Shown: in pieces, positions 28,046-37,546 of the stretch
Numbering within the stretch: the stretch's first letter is position 1
Layout of the letters: each line of letters opens with the position of its first letter
Source: Lachnospiraceae bacterium
Lineage (GTDB): Bacteria > Bacillota > Clostridia > Lachnospirales > Lachnospiraceae
Direction of reading: 5' to 3'
Assembly: GCA_017416465.1 (NCBI GenBank)
Contig: JAFQCK010000015.1
Coordinates: 1-64,000, forward strand
DNA: 64,000 bases
Notes under the pieces: generated by a model
What the model saw: the letters and a program-made list of their open reading frames with translations, nothing else
The model's database searches: none
Told to the model about the DNA's origin: nothing
Position numbers and translations under genes: made by a program

Positions 28046-28705
28046 TTGAAAAAAATGCGACTTAGAAATGTTAAAGGTTCAAGAGAGGCAATAGCTGATA
28101 GTGAATTTACTATAAACGATTTTAAAGAATATGCAGGGAAATGGAATGAATTGTTCGAAAATAATAATCCTATACGTATTGAAATAGGAATGGGTAAAGG
28201 AAAGTTTATAACAGAGCTTGCAAAAAATAACCCTGATGTTAACTATATTGGAATCGAGAAATATTCAAGTGTTTTGATAAGAGCAATAGAAAAAAGAAGA
28301 GAGTTGGATATTGATAATCTTTTATTTATTAGGATGGATGCTGTTGAAATAGAAGAAGCTTTTGGAGTTGGGGAAGTAGACAGAATATATTTAAACTTTT
28401 CTGACCCATGGCCAAAAGACAGACATGCCAAAAGAAGATTGACTTCAAGACAATTCTTTGAAAGGTATGATAAGATTTTAAAAAAAGATGGTATTGTTGA
28501 ATTTAAGACAGATAACAGACCACTATTTGATTTTTCGTTAGAAGAAATACCTGAGACAAATTTTAAAATAGATAATCATACATTTGATTTACATGGAGAT
28601 AAGGATGCTAAGATATTTGAAGGTAATGTTATGACAGAATATGAAGAAAAATTTGTAAGTATAGGTAATAAAATATGTAAATTAATAGCATCCAGAAGAA
28701 TATAA
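28046..28705 (+). CDS. trmB: tRNA (guanine-N7-)-methyltransferase TrmB
   Basis: A 219-residue SAM-dependent enzyme that makes m7G46 in tRNA. Motifs: IEIGMGKGKFITELA (SAM binding), NPDVNYIGIEKYSSVL, and the signature FSDPWPKDRHAKRRLTS. TTG at 28046 is 5 bases after AAAGG, while an ATG at 28055 (MRLRN, the usual family N-terminus) is 14 bases away. I keep the TTG start with doubt. It is divergent from the carboxypeptidase gene. Confidence 0.93.
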   Translation: MKKMRLRNVKGSREAIADSEFTINDFKEYAGKWNELFENNNPIRIEIGMGKGKFITELAKNNPDVNYIGIEKYSSVLIRAIEKRRELDIDNLLFIRMDAVEIEEAFGVGEVDRIYLNFSDPWPKDRHAKRRLTSRQFFERYDKILKKDGIVEFKTDNRPLFDFSLEEIPETNFKIDNHTFDLHGDKDAKIFEGNVMTEYEEKFVSIGNKICKLIASRRI

Positions 28706-28736
28706 TTTATTAAGAGATAAATATGTTGTGATTTAG

Positions 28737-28847
28737 ATGGGTAGAAGAAGAAAAAAAAGAAATTTTATTATGAATAAAAAGATTATTAATGAAATATGTT
28801 GTAAAATTAAAAAATCTTTTGATGAAATTTATAAACTTTTAAATTAG
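28737..28847 (+). CDS. Candidate 36-residue basic peptide
   Basis: An open frame between trmB and trxA starting MGRRRKKRNFIMNKK, with two adjacent cysteines, ending 23 bases before the chosen trxA start. It is strongly basic (about a third Lys/Arg). There is no convincing ribosome binding site and I recognise no family, so it may be noise in AT-rich sequence. Confidence 0.25.
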   Translation: MGRRRKKRNFIMNKKIINEICCKIKKSFDEIYKLLN

Positions 28848-28870
28848 ATGAATTAAGAATGGAGAAGAAT

Positions 28871-29191
28871 ATGGTTAGAGAAATAAATACAGTTGAATTA
28901 AATGAACTTATTGCTAATTCGGACAAGCCTGTTATTGTGGATTTTTATGCAGAATGGTGTGGACCTTGTAAGCTAATGGCACCAATTGTTAAACAAGTTG
29001 AGAGTGAAAATAAGGGCGATATTATTGTATGTAAATTAAATATTGAAGAAAATCCTGATGCTGCTATTCAAAATAGAGTACTTTCAGTACCTGTTTTATT
29101 ATTTATTAAAGATGGAGAAATAAAGAGCAGACTTGAAGGAGCTACAACTAAGTCAGCAGTAGATCAAAAAATTCAAAAATTTTTTAAATAA
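28871..29191 (+). CDS. trxA: Thioredoxin
   Basis: A 106-residue cytoplasmic dithiol oxidoreductase with active site WCGPCK, preceded by VIVDFYAEW. The cis-proline segment SVPVLLFIKDGE and the C-terminal helix are present. The ATG at 28859 is an alternative. GGAG lies 6 bases before the ATG at 28871, which fits normal length. It belongs to the trmB-trxA-GNAT stretch, with 58 bases before the next gene. Confidence 0.94.
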   Translation: MVREINTVELNELIANSDKPVIVDFYAEWCGPCKLMAPIVKQVESENKGDIIVCKLNIEENPDAAIQNRVLSVPVLLFIKDGEIKSRLEGATTKSAVDQKIQKFFK

Positions 29192-29249
29192 AGTAATAAT
29201 TAATGTATTATTTAAATATTGAATTAATATATTAGTATAAGAGGAAAAG

Positions 29250-29765
29250 TTGGAGAGAATAAAGTTGAAAGTAGAGAATGAAAGTAAAATTGAAGGTCTT
29301 GTAATTAGAAAAATTAAAGAAGGTGAAGAAGGGATACTTCTTGAATTTATAAAAGAAATGAGCCGATATGAAAAAATGGAAGATTGTGTTGTCGCTACTA
29401 AAGAAGGATTGTATAATGCTTTATTTGAACAACACGCTTGTAAATGTCTGTTGGTAGAATTTGAGAATAAACCTATTGGATTTTGTTTATATTTCTATAC
29501 TTTTTCTACTTTTTGTGGAAGAACTAATATGTATCTTGAAGAAATATTTTTACAGGAAAGATACAGAGGAAGAGGATTTGGCAAAGAAATTTTTAGAGTT
29601 CTTGTAAATAATGCATTAAAAGAAGGGTGTCAAAGATTTGAGTGGGTTTGTTTGGACTGGAATAAACCTTCGATAGAATTCTATAAAAAAATAGGTGCAT
29701 TTACAATGGATGGATGGTCAACTTGGCGAATGACTAAAAAAGAGATGGAAGCTTATATTAAATAA
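29250..29765 (+). CDS. GNAT N-acetyltransferase, diamine/thialysine acetyltransferase-like
   Basis: 171 residues with the acetyl-CoA motif YLEEIFLQERYRGRGFGKEIF (A motif) and the C-terminal FEWVCLDWNKPSIEFYKKIGA. The combination of STF...GR...MYLEE and EWVCLDWN resembles spermidine/spermine N1-acetyltransferase-like (SSAT) proteins, which acetylate polyamines or thialysine. The substrate is not proven. Starts with TTG after GAGGA, and a second TTG 15 bases on is also possible. A terminator follows. Confidence 0.82.
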   Translation: MERIKLKVENESKIEGLVIRKIKEGEEGILLEFIKEMSRYEKMEDCVVATKEGLYNALFEQHACKCLLVEFENKPIGFCLYFYTFSTFCGRTNMYLEEIFLQERYRGRGFGKEIFRVLVNNALKEGCQRFEWVCLDWNKPSIEFYKKIGAFTMDGWSTWRMTKKEMEAYIK

Positions 29766-29802
29766 TAGTAAAAGAAATTATTAATGATATAAAAAATCAA
29801 AT

Positions 29803-29847
29803 AAAAAGGAGTAGTTATCTTTTGAGATTCTGCTCCTTTTTATTTTA
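29803..29847. terminator. Bidirectional terminator
   Basis: AAAAAGGAGTAG (29803-29814) pairs with CTGCTCCTTTTT (one GU pair), with an A-run before and T-rich tract after. It stops the acetyltransferase gene (+) and the AI-2E family transporter gene (-). Confidence 0.85.
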
Positions 29848-29853
29848 ATAGTA

Positions 29854-31011
29854 TTAAATATTAATATTTTTGTCTTTTAATTTTTTGTCAATTGCTTTAG
29901 TTGTAAGGTGTAAAATAACTGCCGTTGTTGGTACACCTAAAAACATTCCAACAGGTCCAAAGAACCAACCACCTACAGTAATTGAAAAAATTATCCATAC
30001 AGGGCGTATTCCCGTACTTTCACCAAGAATTTTAGGTCCTAAATATAAACCATCAAATTGTTGAAGTAAAAATACCATTATACCGAATATAAGTGAATGT
30101 TCCCAGCTGATTGTTAATAAAATTATAGCTCCCGGAATAGCACCTATAAATGGACCAAAATAAGGAATCATATTAGTTACACCAACGATAACACTTATTA
30201 ACATTGTATATTCAAGATTTAGTATTTTCATAATGAAATAACATAAAAAACCAATTATCGTTGAATCAATTGTTTTACCAATTACAAAATTTCCGAATAT
30301 TTTATTACATTCTTTAAATGTTGAAATTATTCGTTCGGAATTTTTCTTATTAAAAATTACATATATTAATTTCTTTATATTTAACAAAAATTTGTTTTTA
30401 TCAATTAACAGATAGCATGAAACAATTATTGCGATGAGCATATTAATTGCACTTTTAATAACAGTCACAGAAGTATTGTATAATAAAGGAAGAACTGTAT
30501 CTAAAGAATTCTTTATTACATTTATTATATCTGAGCTGTTATTTTTTAATAAATCAGATATAAAGGAAATATCAATCTCAGGATATTTTTTATTAATTTT
30601 GTCAATGAATGCAATAAGCTTATCATAGCTTCCCTGAAGATTTTCATACAGATTCTTTAAGCTGAGATATACTTCAGGAACTATAACAGAAATACAAAAG
30701 CTTATTACTCCAATAACTATTATATAAGAAATTAATATTGAAAGTCCTTTTCTTAAAGAATCTTTTTTTAATTTAAGAAGTTTTTTAAAAAAAGAGTTAT
30801 CAATTACGTTTACAAGAGGGTTCATAAGATATGCAATAAATATACCTATCAAAAATGGTGAAAGCATTCCAATGAGATTATTGATTAAACTTAAAGTTTC
30901 TGACCAATTCCAAATAGCCTTTATTAAAAATATTGAAATAGCAAGGGTAATTATTACATATAAACTGATTGTTAAGTATTTTTTATTTTTTTCGAATTTA
31001 TTTTGGTTCAT
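29854..31011 (-). CDS. AI-2E family transporter (YtvI/PerM-like permease)
   Basis: A 385-residue membrane protein with about seven to eight helices, starting LTISLYVIITLAISIFLIKAIW. Conserved pieces are LIGIFIAYLMNPLVN near 60-75 and YFGPFIGAIPGAIILL...QQFDGLYLGPKILGESTGI in the C-terminal third, the strongest family signature. Members have been linked to efflux of small molecules or ions, and the substrate here is unknown. AGAAAGG lies 8 bases upstream. A single-gene unit converging on the GNAT gene. Confidence 0.9.
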   Translation of the reverse strand: MNQNKFEKNKKYLTISLYVIITLAISIFLIKAIWNWSETLSLINNLIGMLSPFLIGIFIAYLMNPLVNVIDNSFFKKLLKLKKDSLRKGLSILISYIIVIGVISFCISVIVPEVYLSLKNLYENLQGSYDKLIAFIDKINKKYPEIDISFISDLLKNNSSDIINVIKNSLDTVLPLLYNTSVTVIKSAINMLIAIIVSCYLLIDKNKFLLNIKKLIYVIFNKKNSERIISTFKECNKIFGNFVIGKTIDSTIIGFLCYFIMKILNLEYTMLISVIVGVTNMIPYFGPFIGAIPGAIILLTISWEHSLIFGIMVFLLQQFDGLYLGPKILGESTGIRPVWIIFSITVGGWFFGPVGMFLGVPTTAVILHLTTKAIDKKLKDKNINI

Positions 31012-31182
31012 TTTTGTTACCTTTCTATATGAATTATATTTAGTTTAACACTGTTCTAAAAAATAAACAACTATTGTATAAATATTATTTTAAAAGTATT
31101 TGATAAAAAAAGTATATTTTTAGGTTGTAAGGGAAATATTTTATAGTAGAAAATCTGATTAATTTTTTAGGAGGAGTAAGTT

Positions 31183-32478
31183 TTGAATTGTATGAAAATT
31201 AAAAAAGTTATAGGAAGGGAAATTTTAGACTCAAGAGGAAATCCAACAGTTGAAGCGGAAGTGATTCTTGAAAATGGTATAAGAGCAAGAGGTACAGCTC
31301 CAAGTGGAGCTTCAACCGGAGAATTTGAAGCATTAGAGCTTAGAGATGTATATGAGGAAAGATATCAGGGAAAGGGTGTTAATCAGGCAGTAGAAAATAT
31401 TAATACTATAATTTGCAGTGCAATAAAAGGAATGAATGTCCAAAATCTTTATGAAGTGGATAAAATGATGATTATGACAGATGGTACACCTGACAAATCA
31501 AAATTAGGTGCAAATGCAATTTTAGCTGTTTCAATTGCTGTTGCAAGGGCAGGTGCAAAGACACTTGGAATTCCTTTATATAAGTATCTAGGTGGGGTAT
31601 CAGGAAATAGAATGCCGGTTCCAATGATGAATATTTTAAATGGTGGAGCACATGCAACTAATAATATAGATATTCAGGAATTTATGATTATGCCTGTTGG
31701 AGCTACATCATTTAAAGAAGGACTTAGATGGTGTGCAGAAACATTTCACTGCCTTGCTTCAATTTTAAAGGAAAAAGGACTTGCAACTTCTGTTGGAGAT
31801 GAAGGTGGATTTGCACCTAATCTTGATAATGAAGAAGAAGCTATCGGATATATTATGGCAGGAATAAAAAAGGCTGGATACGAGCCGGGAAAAGATTTTA
31901 TGATTGCTCTTGATGCTGCTGCTTCTGAGTGGAAAGGAAGTAAAAAGGGTGAGTATATTATGCCAAAATCAGGTGTAAAATATACATCAGAAGAACTTAT
32001 TGACCATTGGAAAGAACTGGTAAAAAAATATCCGATTATATCAATAGAAGATGCTTTGGATGAAGAAGATTGGGAAGGTTTTATAAAATTGACTAGAGAG
32101 TTAGGTGACAGAGTTCAGCTTGTAGGAGATGATTTATTTGTAACTAATACTGAAAGATTAAAAAAAGGGATAGAAAATAAATGTGGTAATTCAATTTTAA
32201 TAAAGTTAAATCAGATTGGTTCGGTTTCAGAAACATTAGAAGCAATTAAAATGGCACATAAGGCAGGTTATACAGCGATTGCTTCACATCGTTCAGGAGA
32301 AACAGAGGATACTACAATTGCAGATTTGGCTGTGGCATTAAATATGTGTCAGATAAAGACGGGAGCACCAAGCCGCTCGGAGAGAGTTGCTAAGTATAAC
32401 CAGTTGTTAAGAATAGAAGAGGAACTTGGAAATGCATCGGTTTATCCGGGAAAAGAGTGTTTTAATGTAGATATATAA
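31183..32478 (+). CDS. eno: Enolase (phosphopyruvate hydratase)
   Basis: A 431-residue glycolytic enzyme converting 2-phosphoglycerate to phosphoenolpyruvate. [16 protein letters not shown] opens the protein. The catalytic/metal segments are [47 protein letters not shown] and [12 protein letters not shown], and the signature [17 protein letters not shown] is present. The TTG start follows GGAGGAG at good spacing and fits relatives that begin MNYLEI; the ATG 9 bases later is less well placed. Confidence 0.97.
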   Translation: MNCMKIKKVIGREILDSRGNPTVEAEVILENGIRARGTAPSGASTGEFEALELRDVYEERYQGKGVNQAVENINTIICSAIKGMNVQNLYEVDKMMIMTDGTPDKSKLGANAILAVSIAVARAGAKTLGIPLYKYLGGVSGNRMPVPMMNILNGGAHATNNIDIQEFMIMPVGATSFKEGLRWCAETFHCLASILKEKGLATSVGDEGGFAPNLDNEEEAIGYIMAGIKKAGYEPGKDFMIALDAAASEWKGSKKGEYIMPKSGVKYTSEELIDHWKELVKKYPIISIEDALDEEDWEGFIKLTRELGDRVQLVGDDLFVTNTERLKKGIENKCGNSILIKLNQIGSVSETLEAIKMAHKAGYTAIASHRSGETEDTTIADLAVALNMCQIKTGAPSRSERVAKYNQLLRIEEELGNASVYPGKECFNVDI

Positions 32479-32480
32479 GC

Positions 32481-32523
32481 AAAAAAATACCAATCCCAAA
32501 GCTCATTCGTCTTCAAAATCGGT
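32481..32523 (-). terminator. Terminator of tRNA-Lys
   Basis: On the minus strand ACCGAT pairs with ATTGGT (one GU) across 23 bases, followed by A and seven T. It lies 11 bases beyond the tRNA 3' end and just after the eno stop on the other strand. Confidence 0.5.
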
Positions 32524-32533
32524 ACTTCTATAG

Positions 32534-32606
32534 TGCGCGATCAGGGGCTCGAACCCTGGACACCCTGATTAAGAGTCAGGTGCTCTACCAACTGAGCTAA
32601 TCGCGC
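32534..32606 (-). tRNA. tRNA-Lys (anticodon CTT)
   Basis: A 73-nt tRNA with acceptor GCGCGAT/ATCGCGC, discriminator A, anticodon loop CTCTTAA (anticodon CTT, reading AAG) and T loop TTCGAGC. CCA is not encoded. Confidence 0.96.
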
Positions 32607-32627
32607 ATATTTCTTAACGCAAAAATT

Positions 32628-32656
32628 ATAATAACTCAACAATATTAAAAAGTCAA
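32628..32656 (-). promoter_or_regulatory. Promoter of tRNA-Lys
   Basis: On the minus strand TTGACT (32651-32656), 17 bases and TATTAT (32628-32633) lie 22 bases upstream of the mature tRNA 5' end. Confidence 0.7.
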
Positions 32657-32818
32657 GCAATTTTTTTATAAAATATTAAAATTATATTATTTTATAAAAA
32701 ATCAGATATAAACAGGTTTATAAGGGTAAGTACTTTTCTTGTAAACCTGTTTCCTATTTGGTATAATATACTAATAATTATGTTTATATAAATATGTTGT
32801 ATATTTTGCAATAAAATT

Positions 32819-32978
32819 GCTTCGGAAATGGAGATTAGTGTGAAAAATAAGTCTGATGACCTTATTTTTCACACAACGATTTGTGCCGAAGCGTCACAAA
32901 TCGCCTATGATGCTACAAAGAAATCGCCTATGCGAATTTCTTTGAGCCTTTCCTACGCTAAACGCTTCGGAATGGAGA
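32819..32978. repeat. Hairpin-array insertion flanked by a duplicated GCTTCGG...ATGGAGA
   Basis: In the leader of the PIN-like gene, GCTTCGGAAATGGAGA (from 32819) and GCTTCGGAATGGAGA (from 32964) are direct repeats 145 bases apart. Between them are three hairpins: a perfect 14-bp stem with a 9-base loop (32838-32874), a 9-bp stem CGATTTGTG/CACAAATCG (32877-32903) whose loop contains CCGAAGC, the complement of the flanking GCTTCGG, and a 12-bp stem with one bulge (32916-32944). AAATCGCCTATG also occurs twice. The second copy of ATGGAG is the gene's ribosome binding site. This looks like a small non-coding mobile or structured element. Confidence 0.6.
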
Positions 32979-32983
32979 ATAAA

Positions 32984-33805
32984 ATGACAGTATATTTAGT
33001 TGACTTTGAAAATGTACGTTCAGCAGGTATTAAGGGAGTTGATAAACTAAATCCTGAAGATAAAGTAGTTATTTTTTATAGTAAAAATGCTGATGCAATT
33101 ACTTTTGAAGCGCATAAATTATTAAGTTTAAGTTCGGCTGAAGTAGAAACATTTATGATTTCAAAAGGTGGAAGAAATTCATTGGATTTTCAATTAGCTA
33201 CATATCTTGGATATTTAGTTATGGAAAATAAATATAATAATATAGTGATTATAAGCAAAGATAAAGGATTTTTATTTGCGATAGAGTTTTGGAATGAAAA
33301 TCAGGATATTTGTAATGCAGATATTTTCATTAAGACAAGTGTTGACGGATATTTATCAAACGAACCTTTTGTTGATGAAGCTGTTGGAGAAATTATTGAG
33401 GAAGTTTCTGAAAATAATTCATTAAAAAATGAAGAGATTAAAGAGGTACAGGAATCGATAATAATATCTAAAGAAGAATCAAAAAATGAAGATAACAAGA
33501 AGGATAAGAAGAGAAAAAAAGCAGGTAGCAGCTTTTTAAAAGATAAGAATGTATTTAAAAAGAAGGGCACTCATAAAAAAAAGGTCGCTACATCAGTTAA
33601 GATTAATATAAAAAATGATGTAGAGGGTATGGTTTCAGAAAAATATGGAAACGAATATGTGCCAATGCTTGTTGATGTTATTGAAAAAACATCAAATAAA
33701 CAGGACTTATATAAAATGCTTGTAAATAAGCTGGGTCAGGAAATTGGCAGAGATATGTACGTAATGATAAAGGGCGAATATAAGAATTTAAAAAAGAAAA
33801 AATAG
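32984..33805 (+). CDS. PIN-like nuclease domain protein with basic linker
   Basis: 273 residues. The N-terminal 130 residues form a PIN-like domain: YLVDFENV with Asp/Asn, VIFYSKNADAITFEAHKLL, KGGRNSLDFQLATYLGYLV and IISKDKGF, the acidic residues expected of a metal-dependent RNA nuclease. A charged, lysine-rich linker (about 165-215) follows, then a C-terminal helical segment (DVEGMVSEKYGNEYVPMLVDVIE). The frame is open further upstream to 32828, but that stretch is the hairpin insertion; ATGGAG 7 bases before 32984 sets the start. Target unknown; I recognise it from PIN-domain annotations in Lachnospiraceae. Confidence 0.75.
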   Translation: MTVYLVDFENVRSAGIKGVDKLNPEDKVVIFYSKNADAITFEAHKLLSLSSAEVETFMISKGGRNSLDFQLATYLGYLVMENKYNNIVIISKDKGFLFAIEFWNENQDICNADIFIKTSVDGYLSNEPFVDEAVGEIIEEVSENNSLKNEEIKEVQESIIISKEESKNEDNKKDKKRKKAGSSFLKDKNVFKKKGTHKKKVATSVKINIKNDVEGMVSEKYGNEYVPMLVDVIEKTSNKQDLYKMLVNKLGQEIGRDMYVMIKGEYKNLKKKK

Positions 33806-33924
33806 TGTAAAAGTATAAAAAAATAAGGATTAATATACATAAAATTATATAAACATAATTATATAAAAATAATAAATAAAATATAAAATAGAATATAAAA
33901 AAATTTGATATGGAAGGTTTTTAT

Positions 33925-35415
33925 ATGGGTGAAAAGAAATATATAATGGCGCTTGACCAGGGGACAACGAGTTCAAGATGTATTATCTTTGATAATAAAG
34001 GAAATATTATTGCGACTTCACAAAAGGAATTTGAGCAGATTTTTCCAAGGAGCGGATGGGTAGAACACAATCCAAATGAAATCTGGTCATCTCAGTTAAG
34101 TGTTATGGTAGAAGCAATGGCATCAAAGGGTATTGATGGAAGTCAAATTGCATCAGTTGGAATTACTAATCAGAGAGAGACAACTATAGTATGGGATAAA
34201 GATACAGGAGAACCTATATATAATGCTATTGTGTGGCAATGTCGAAGAACTGCTGATTATATAGAAAAACTAAAAAATACGGAAAATTTTAGTAAAATAA
34301 AGGAAAAGACAGGTCTTATTCCTGATGCATATTTTTCAGCAACAAAGATTGCATGGATACTTGATAATGTGCCAAATGCAAGGCAAAGGGCAAATGAAGG
34401 AAAATTGCTTTTTGGAACAGTTGATACATGGCTTATTTATAAGCTCACTAAAGGTAAGATCCATGCCACAGATTATACTAATGCTTCAAGAACAATGCTA
34501 TTTAATATACATACTTTAGAGTGGGATGATGAATTAACTGATTTATTTAATATCCCAAAGTCAATGCTTCCTAAAGTTAAAAGTTCCAGTGAAATATATG
34601 GAAGGATAGATGAGCAGGTAATTGCAGGAGATATTACCATATCAGGAGTGGCGGGAGACCAGCAGGCTGCACTTTTTGGACAATGCTGTTTTAACGAAGG
34701 TGAAGCTAAAAATACATATGGAACAGGTTGTTTTTTGTTACTTAATACAGGAGATAAAATTGTTGAATCTAAAAACGGACTTTTAACAACTATTGCGATA
34801 GGATTGAATGGTAAAGTTACATATGCTTTAGAAGGAAGTGTATTTGTTGCAGGAGCTGCAATAAAATGGCTGAGAGATGAGATGAAATTAATAGAGTCGG
34901 CAAGTGAAACTAATGATATTTCAAATTCCGTAGAAGACACAAATGGTGTTTATGTTGTTCCGGCATTTACGGGTCTGGGGGCACCATATTGGGATGCATA
35001 TGCAAGAGGTGCAGTTTTTGGGTTATCAAGAGGAACTAAAAAAGCACATTTTGTTAGAGCAACCGTTGAATCTCTTGCATATCAGGTAACGGATGTTATT
35101 AAAGCAATGGAAGAAGATTCAGGTATTAGTTTAAAGTCTTTGCGAGTAGATGGTGGAGCAAGTGCAAATGATTTTCTTATGCAATTTCAATCGGATATTT
35201 TGAATGTGGAAATTTTGCGACCAAAGGTAATAGAAACAACTGGTTTAGGAGTAGCATATCTTGCAGGACTTTCAGTCGGATATTATAAGGATTTGGAAGA
35301 AATAAAGAATAATTTGCAGATTGGAAAGTTATTTACAGCAAATATGTGTGAAACAAAAAGAGATGAATTATATAGTGGTTGGAAAGATTCAGTTTCAAGA
35401 ATATGTTTACATTAA
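33925..35415 (+). CDS. glpK: Glycerol kinase
   Basis: A 496-residue FGGY kinase making glycerol 3-phosphate from glycerol and [14 protein letters not shown] is near the start, [29 protein letters not shown] holds substrate residues, and [27 protein letters not shown] and [17 protein letters not shown] are all present. The ATG at 33910 overlaps the GGAAGG site, so 33925 (MGEKKYIM) is chosen. No glpF or glpD is adjacent. A lipase-like hydrolase follows after 33 bases and could supply glycerol. Confidence 0.96.
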   Translation: MGEKKYIMALDQGTTSSRCIIFDNKGNIIATSQKEFEQIFPRSGWVEHNPNEIWSSQLSVMVEAMASKGIDGSQIASVGITNQRETTIVWDKDTGEPIYNAIVWQCRRTADYIEKLKNTENFSKIKEKTGLIPDAYFSATKIAWILDNVPNARQRANEGKLLFGTVDTWLIYKLTKGKIHATDYTNASRTMLFNIHTLEWDDELTDLFNIPKSMLPKVKSSSEIYGRIDEQVIAGDITISGVAGDQQAALFGQCCFNEGEAKNTYGTGCFLLLNTGDKIVESKNGLLTTIAIGLNGKVTYALEGSVFVAGAAIKWLRDEMKLIESASETNDISNSVEDTNGVYVVPAFTGLGAPYWDAYARGAVFGLSRGTKKAHFVRATVESLAYQVTDVIKAMEEDSGISLKSLRVDGGASANDFLMQFQSDILNVEILRPKVIETTGLGVAYLAGLSVGYYKDLEEIKNNLQIGKLFTANMCETKRDELYSGWKDSVSRICLH

Positions 35416-35448
35416 ACTGTTTATTTAAAAGTATAGGAGAAAAAATTT

Positions 35449-36423
35449 ATGAATGAAGTAATAGAAAAAGAGTATTCTTTTTTATCAAATAATAAATACA
35501 GTGATATTTATGTCAAAATGTGGATTCCGAAAGGAGAAATTAAGGCAATATTGCAACTTTCACATGGAATGAATGAACATATGGGAAGGTATGATGAGTT
35601 TGCTAACTATCTTGCAGGTAATGGAATAATGGTAGTTGGTAATGACCATATGGGACATGGTAATTCAGTTATTACACCTGATGACTATGGATATTTTGCA
35701 ATACCTGTAATTGGCGGAACAAAGAAGCAAAGAGAAAAATATAGTTCAAGTAATCTTGCAGTAATGGATATGTATCAGATTACCAAAACAGTAAAGAAGC
35801 ATTATCCAAATATACCGTATTATCTTTTAGGACATAGCATGGGTTCAATGTTGTCACAAAGATATGCAATGCAGTATGGAAAAGAGATAGATGGACTTTT
35901 ATTAACCGGAATTGTTTATGTTGATAAGAATTTGTTAATTCCCGGAAAACTAATATGCAAATTAATTGCTACCATAAAAGGTGAAAGGCATAGAAGTGAA
36001 TTTTTTAATAATCTTATTTTTGGTAAATTCTTAAGCAGGATAAAGAAACCAAAAACTAAATATGATTGGATATGTACAGATGATAACGAAGTGGATAAAT
36101 TTATTAATGACGACAAATGTAAATTTAGATTTACGATGAATGGGTTTGAGACATTAATATCTACTTTACAATTTATACAGGATGAAAGGAATCTAAAAAA
36201 AATACCAAAAAATTTAAATGTATTTATGATATCAGGTAGTGAAGACCCATGCGGAAATTATGGTAAGTATTTATGTGAATTATATGATATTTATAAATAT
36301 TTTGGAATTGAAGATGTATCAAAAAAATTGTATAAAGATTGCAGGCATGAGCTTGTAAATGAAAGAATAAAATATGAAATGTTCGAAGATGTTAAAACTT
36401 GGATTGAAGATAAAATAGATTAA
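35449..36423 (+). CDS. Alpha/beta hydrolase, monoacylglycerol lipase-like
   Basis: 324 residues of the serine-hydrolase fold: LQLSHGMNEHMGRYDEFANYLA (oxyanion region), LLGHSMGSMLSQRYAM with nucleophile Ser in GHSMG, and a late SGSEDPCGNYG and CRHELVNE that provide Asp and His. This pattern (HGMxEHxxRY) is that of lysophospholipases and monoacylglycerol lipases. No signal peptide, so it would be cytoplasmic. Cotranscription with glpK (33-base gap) suggests glycerol release followed by phosphorylation, which is inference. Confidence 0.85.
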   Translation: MNEVIEKEYSFLSNNKYSDIYVKMWIPKGEIKAILQLSHGMNEHMGRYDEFANYLAGNGIMVVGNDHMGHGNSVITPDDYGYFAIPVIGGTKKQREKYSSSNLAVMDMYQITKTVKKHYPNIPYYLLGHSMGSMLSQRYAMQYGKEIDGLLLTGIVYVDKNLLIPGKLICKLIATIKGERHRSEFFNNLIFGKFLSRIKKPKTKYDWICTDDNEVDKFINDDKCKFRFTMNGFETLISTLQFIQDERNLKKIPKNLNVFMISGSEDPCGNYGKYLCELYDIYKYFGIEDVSKKLYKDCRHELVNERIKYEMFEDVKTWIEDKID

Positions 36424-36428
36424 TAAAA

Positions 36429-36458
36429 AAAGATGGGGTAGACTTGCTATCCCATCTC
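36429..36458. terminator. Terminator overlapping the 3' end of the alarmone synthetase gene
   Basis: AGATGGGGTAG pairs over 11 bp (one GU) with CTATCCCATCT around ACTTG. On the minus strand it is followed by seven T. The synthetase stop codon lies inside the hairpin. Confidence 0.8.
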
Positions 36459-37136
36459 TAATTTTCCCTCTTCTTCAAGGTCTTTTCTAATTGCGAGCAT
36501 CTTCATATCTGTTTCGTAAATAACGTTAGCACAGTTAGTGAGCATATCAATAACATCTTCAACATCTTCCTGAATCTTCTTATAGTGAATCTGATGTTCA
36601 AGACTTGCCCAAAAATTCATAGCAATTGTACGAATCTGAACTTCAACCTTCATAAGTCTTTTTCCACCGGTTAGGAAAATTGGTACTTCAACCACTAAAT
36701 GAAGACTTCTATAACCATTTGGTTTTGGATTTTTAATGTAATCTTTTCTTGTAAGAAGTTTTATATCGTCTTGTGCAATGAGCATATCTGCAACAGTATA
36801 AATATCATCAATAAAAGGACAAATAACTCTGACACCTGCAACGTCATGAAGATTATCCATAATACTGCACAGATTAATAGGCAAATCACGACGAACCAAT
36901 TTTTCATAAATACTTTTTGGTGTCTTGATTCGTGATTTTATGTTATCAATTGGATTTCTTGAAGTTGTAGATTGAAATTCATCATTCAATACTTCAAGTT
37001 TTGTCTGAACCTCGCGTATGGCACTTCTATACCAACACATAACCTGTTGAAACTTATCAAGCTTGCTTAATACATCCTCATTTTCATATTCTAAAGTGCC
37101 CCAATTAGCGAAATGATTTTCTAAATTTGTATTCAT
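36447..37136 (-). CDS. Small alarmone synthetase ((p)ppGpp synthetase, RelA/SpoT domain)
   Basis: A 229-residue single-domain GTP pyrophosphokinase. Motifs: RIKTPKSIYEKL, LHDVAGVRVICPFIDDIY, KDYIKNPKPNGYRSLHLVVEVP and VEVQIRTIAMNFWASLEHQIHYK, which match the synthetase core. There is no HD hydrolase, TGS or ACT domain, so it should be a SAS-type enzyme (RelQ/YjbM class) making ppGpp-type alarmones. The AGAAAGG site is about 30 bases upstream of the ATG across AT-rich sequence with short palindromes, another long spacing. Confidence 0.92.
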   Translation of the reverse strand: MNTNLENHFANWGTLEYENEDVLSKLDKFQQVMCWYRSAIREVQTKLEVLNDEFQSTTSRNPIDNIKSRIKTPKSIYEKLVRRDLPINLCSIMDNLHDVAGVRVICPFIDDIYTVADMLIAQDDIKLLTRKDYIKNPKPNGYRSLHLVVEVPIFLTGGKRLMKVEVQIRTIAMNFWASLEHQIHYKKIQEDVEDVIDMLTNCANVIYETDMKMLAIRKDLEEEGKLEMG

Positions 37137-37546
37137 AAAATTATACCATGCAAATTAATGCAATTCCTTTCTTGGTGAGAATAATTACAAGTTATATTAC
37201 ATTCAACTTTAATAACAATGTTTATAAAGTTGTTTAAAAACATTGTCTATAGAGTTAAATATACCTAATTTTGAATATAAAATTAATAAAACGTACCTAA
37301 TATTAATTGGACTAAATAAAAAAATTCCGAACAAAAATCTTATTAAAATTATAACTTAATTAGGTATAAAAGTCAAATAAACAAACCATTATAAAAGTAT
37401 AAAATATTTATAAGATTTATTGGTTTTCATATTGAATAAAGATTATAAAAGGGTTAAAATTCAAGTGTTAGATAATAGTTTGTCTAAAACATATAAGAAC
37501 ATATGAACTATTAAAAAAAACTAAACAGGAAAGGAAAATTAAGACT
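37137..37546. other. 410-base divergent intergenic region with dyads
   Basis: No gene is seen. TATACCTAATT (37260-37270) has its exact inverse AATTAGGTATA at 37358-37368, and TACCTAAT also occurs near 37294. ACAATGTTT/AAACATTGT forms a 9-bp hairpin near 37215-37245, and AATAGTT/AACTATT encloses CATAT/ATATG just before the dehydrogenase gene. The repeated TACCTAAT boxes could be operator sites for one or both divergent genes, but no regulator can be named. Confidence 0.35.

Noticed and set aside
32828..32983. N-terminal extension of the PIN-like protein
   Set aside because: The extension translates the hairpin insertion; the conserved domain starts at MTVYLVDFENV with its own GGAG site at 32973.
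36447..37136. Full-length Rel/SpoT bifunctional enzyme
   Set aside because: Only 229 residues with the synthetase domain; no HD, TGS or ACT domain.
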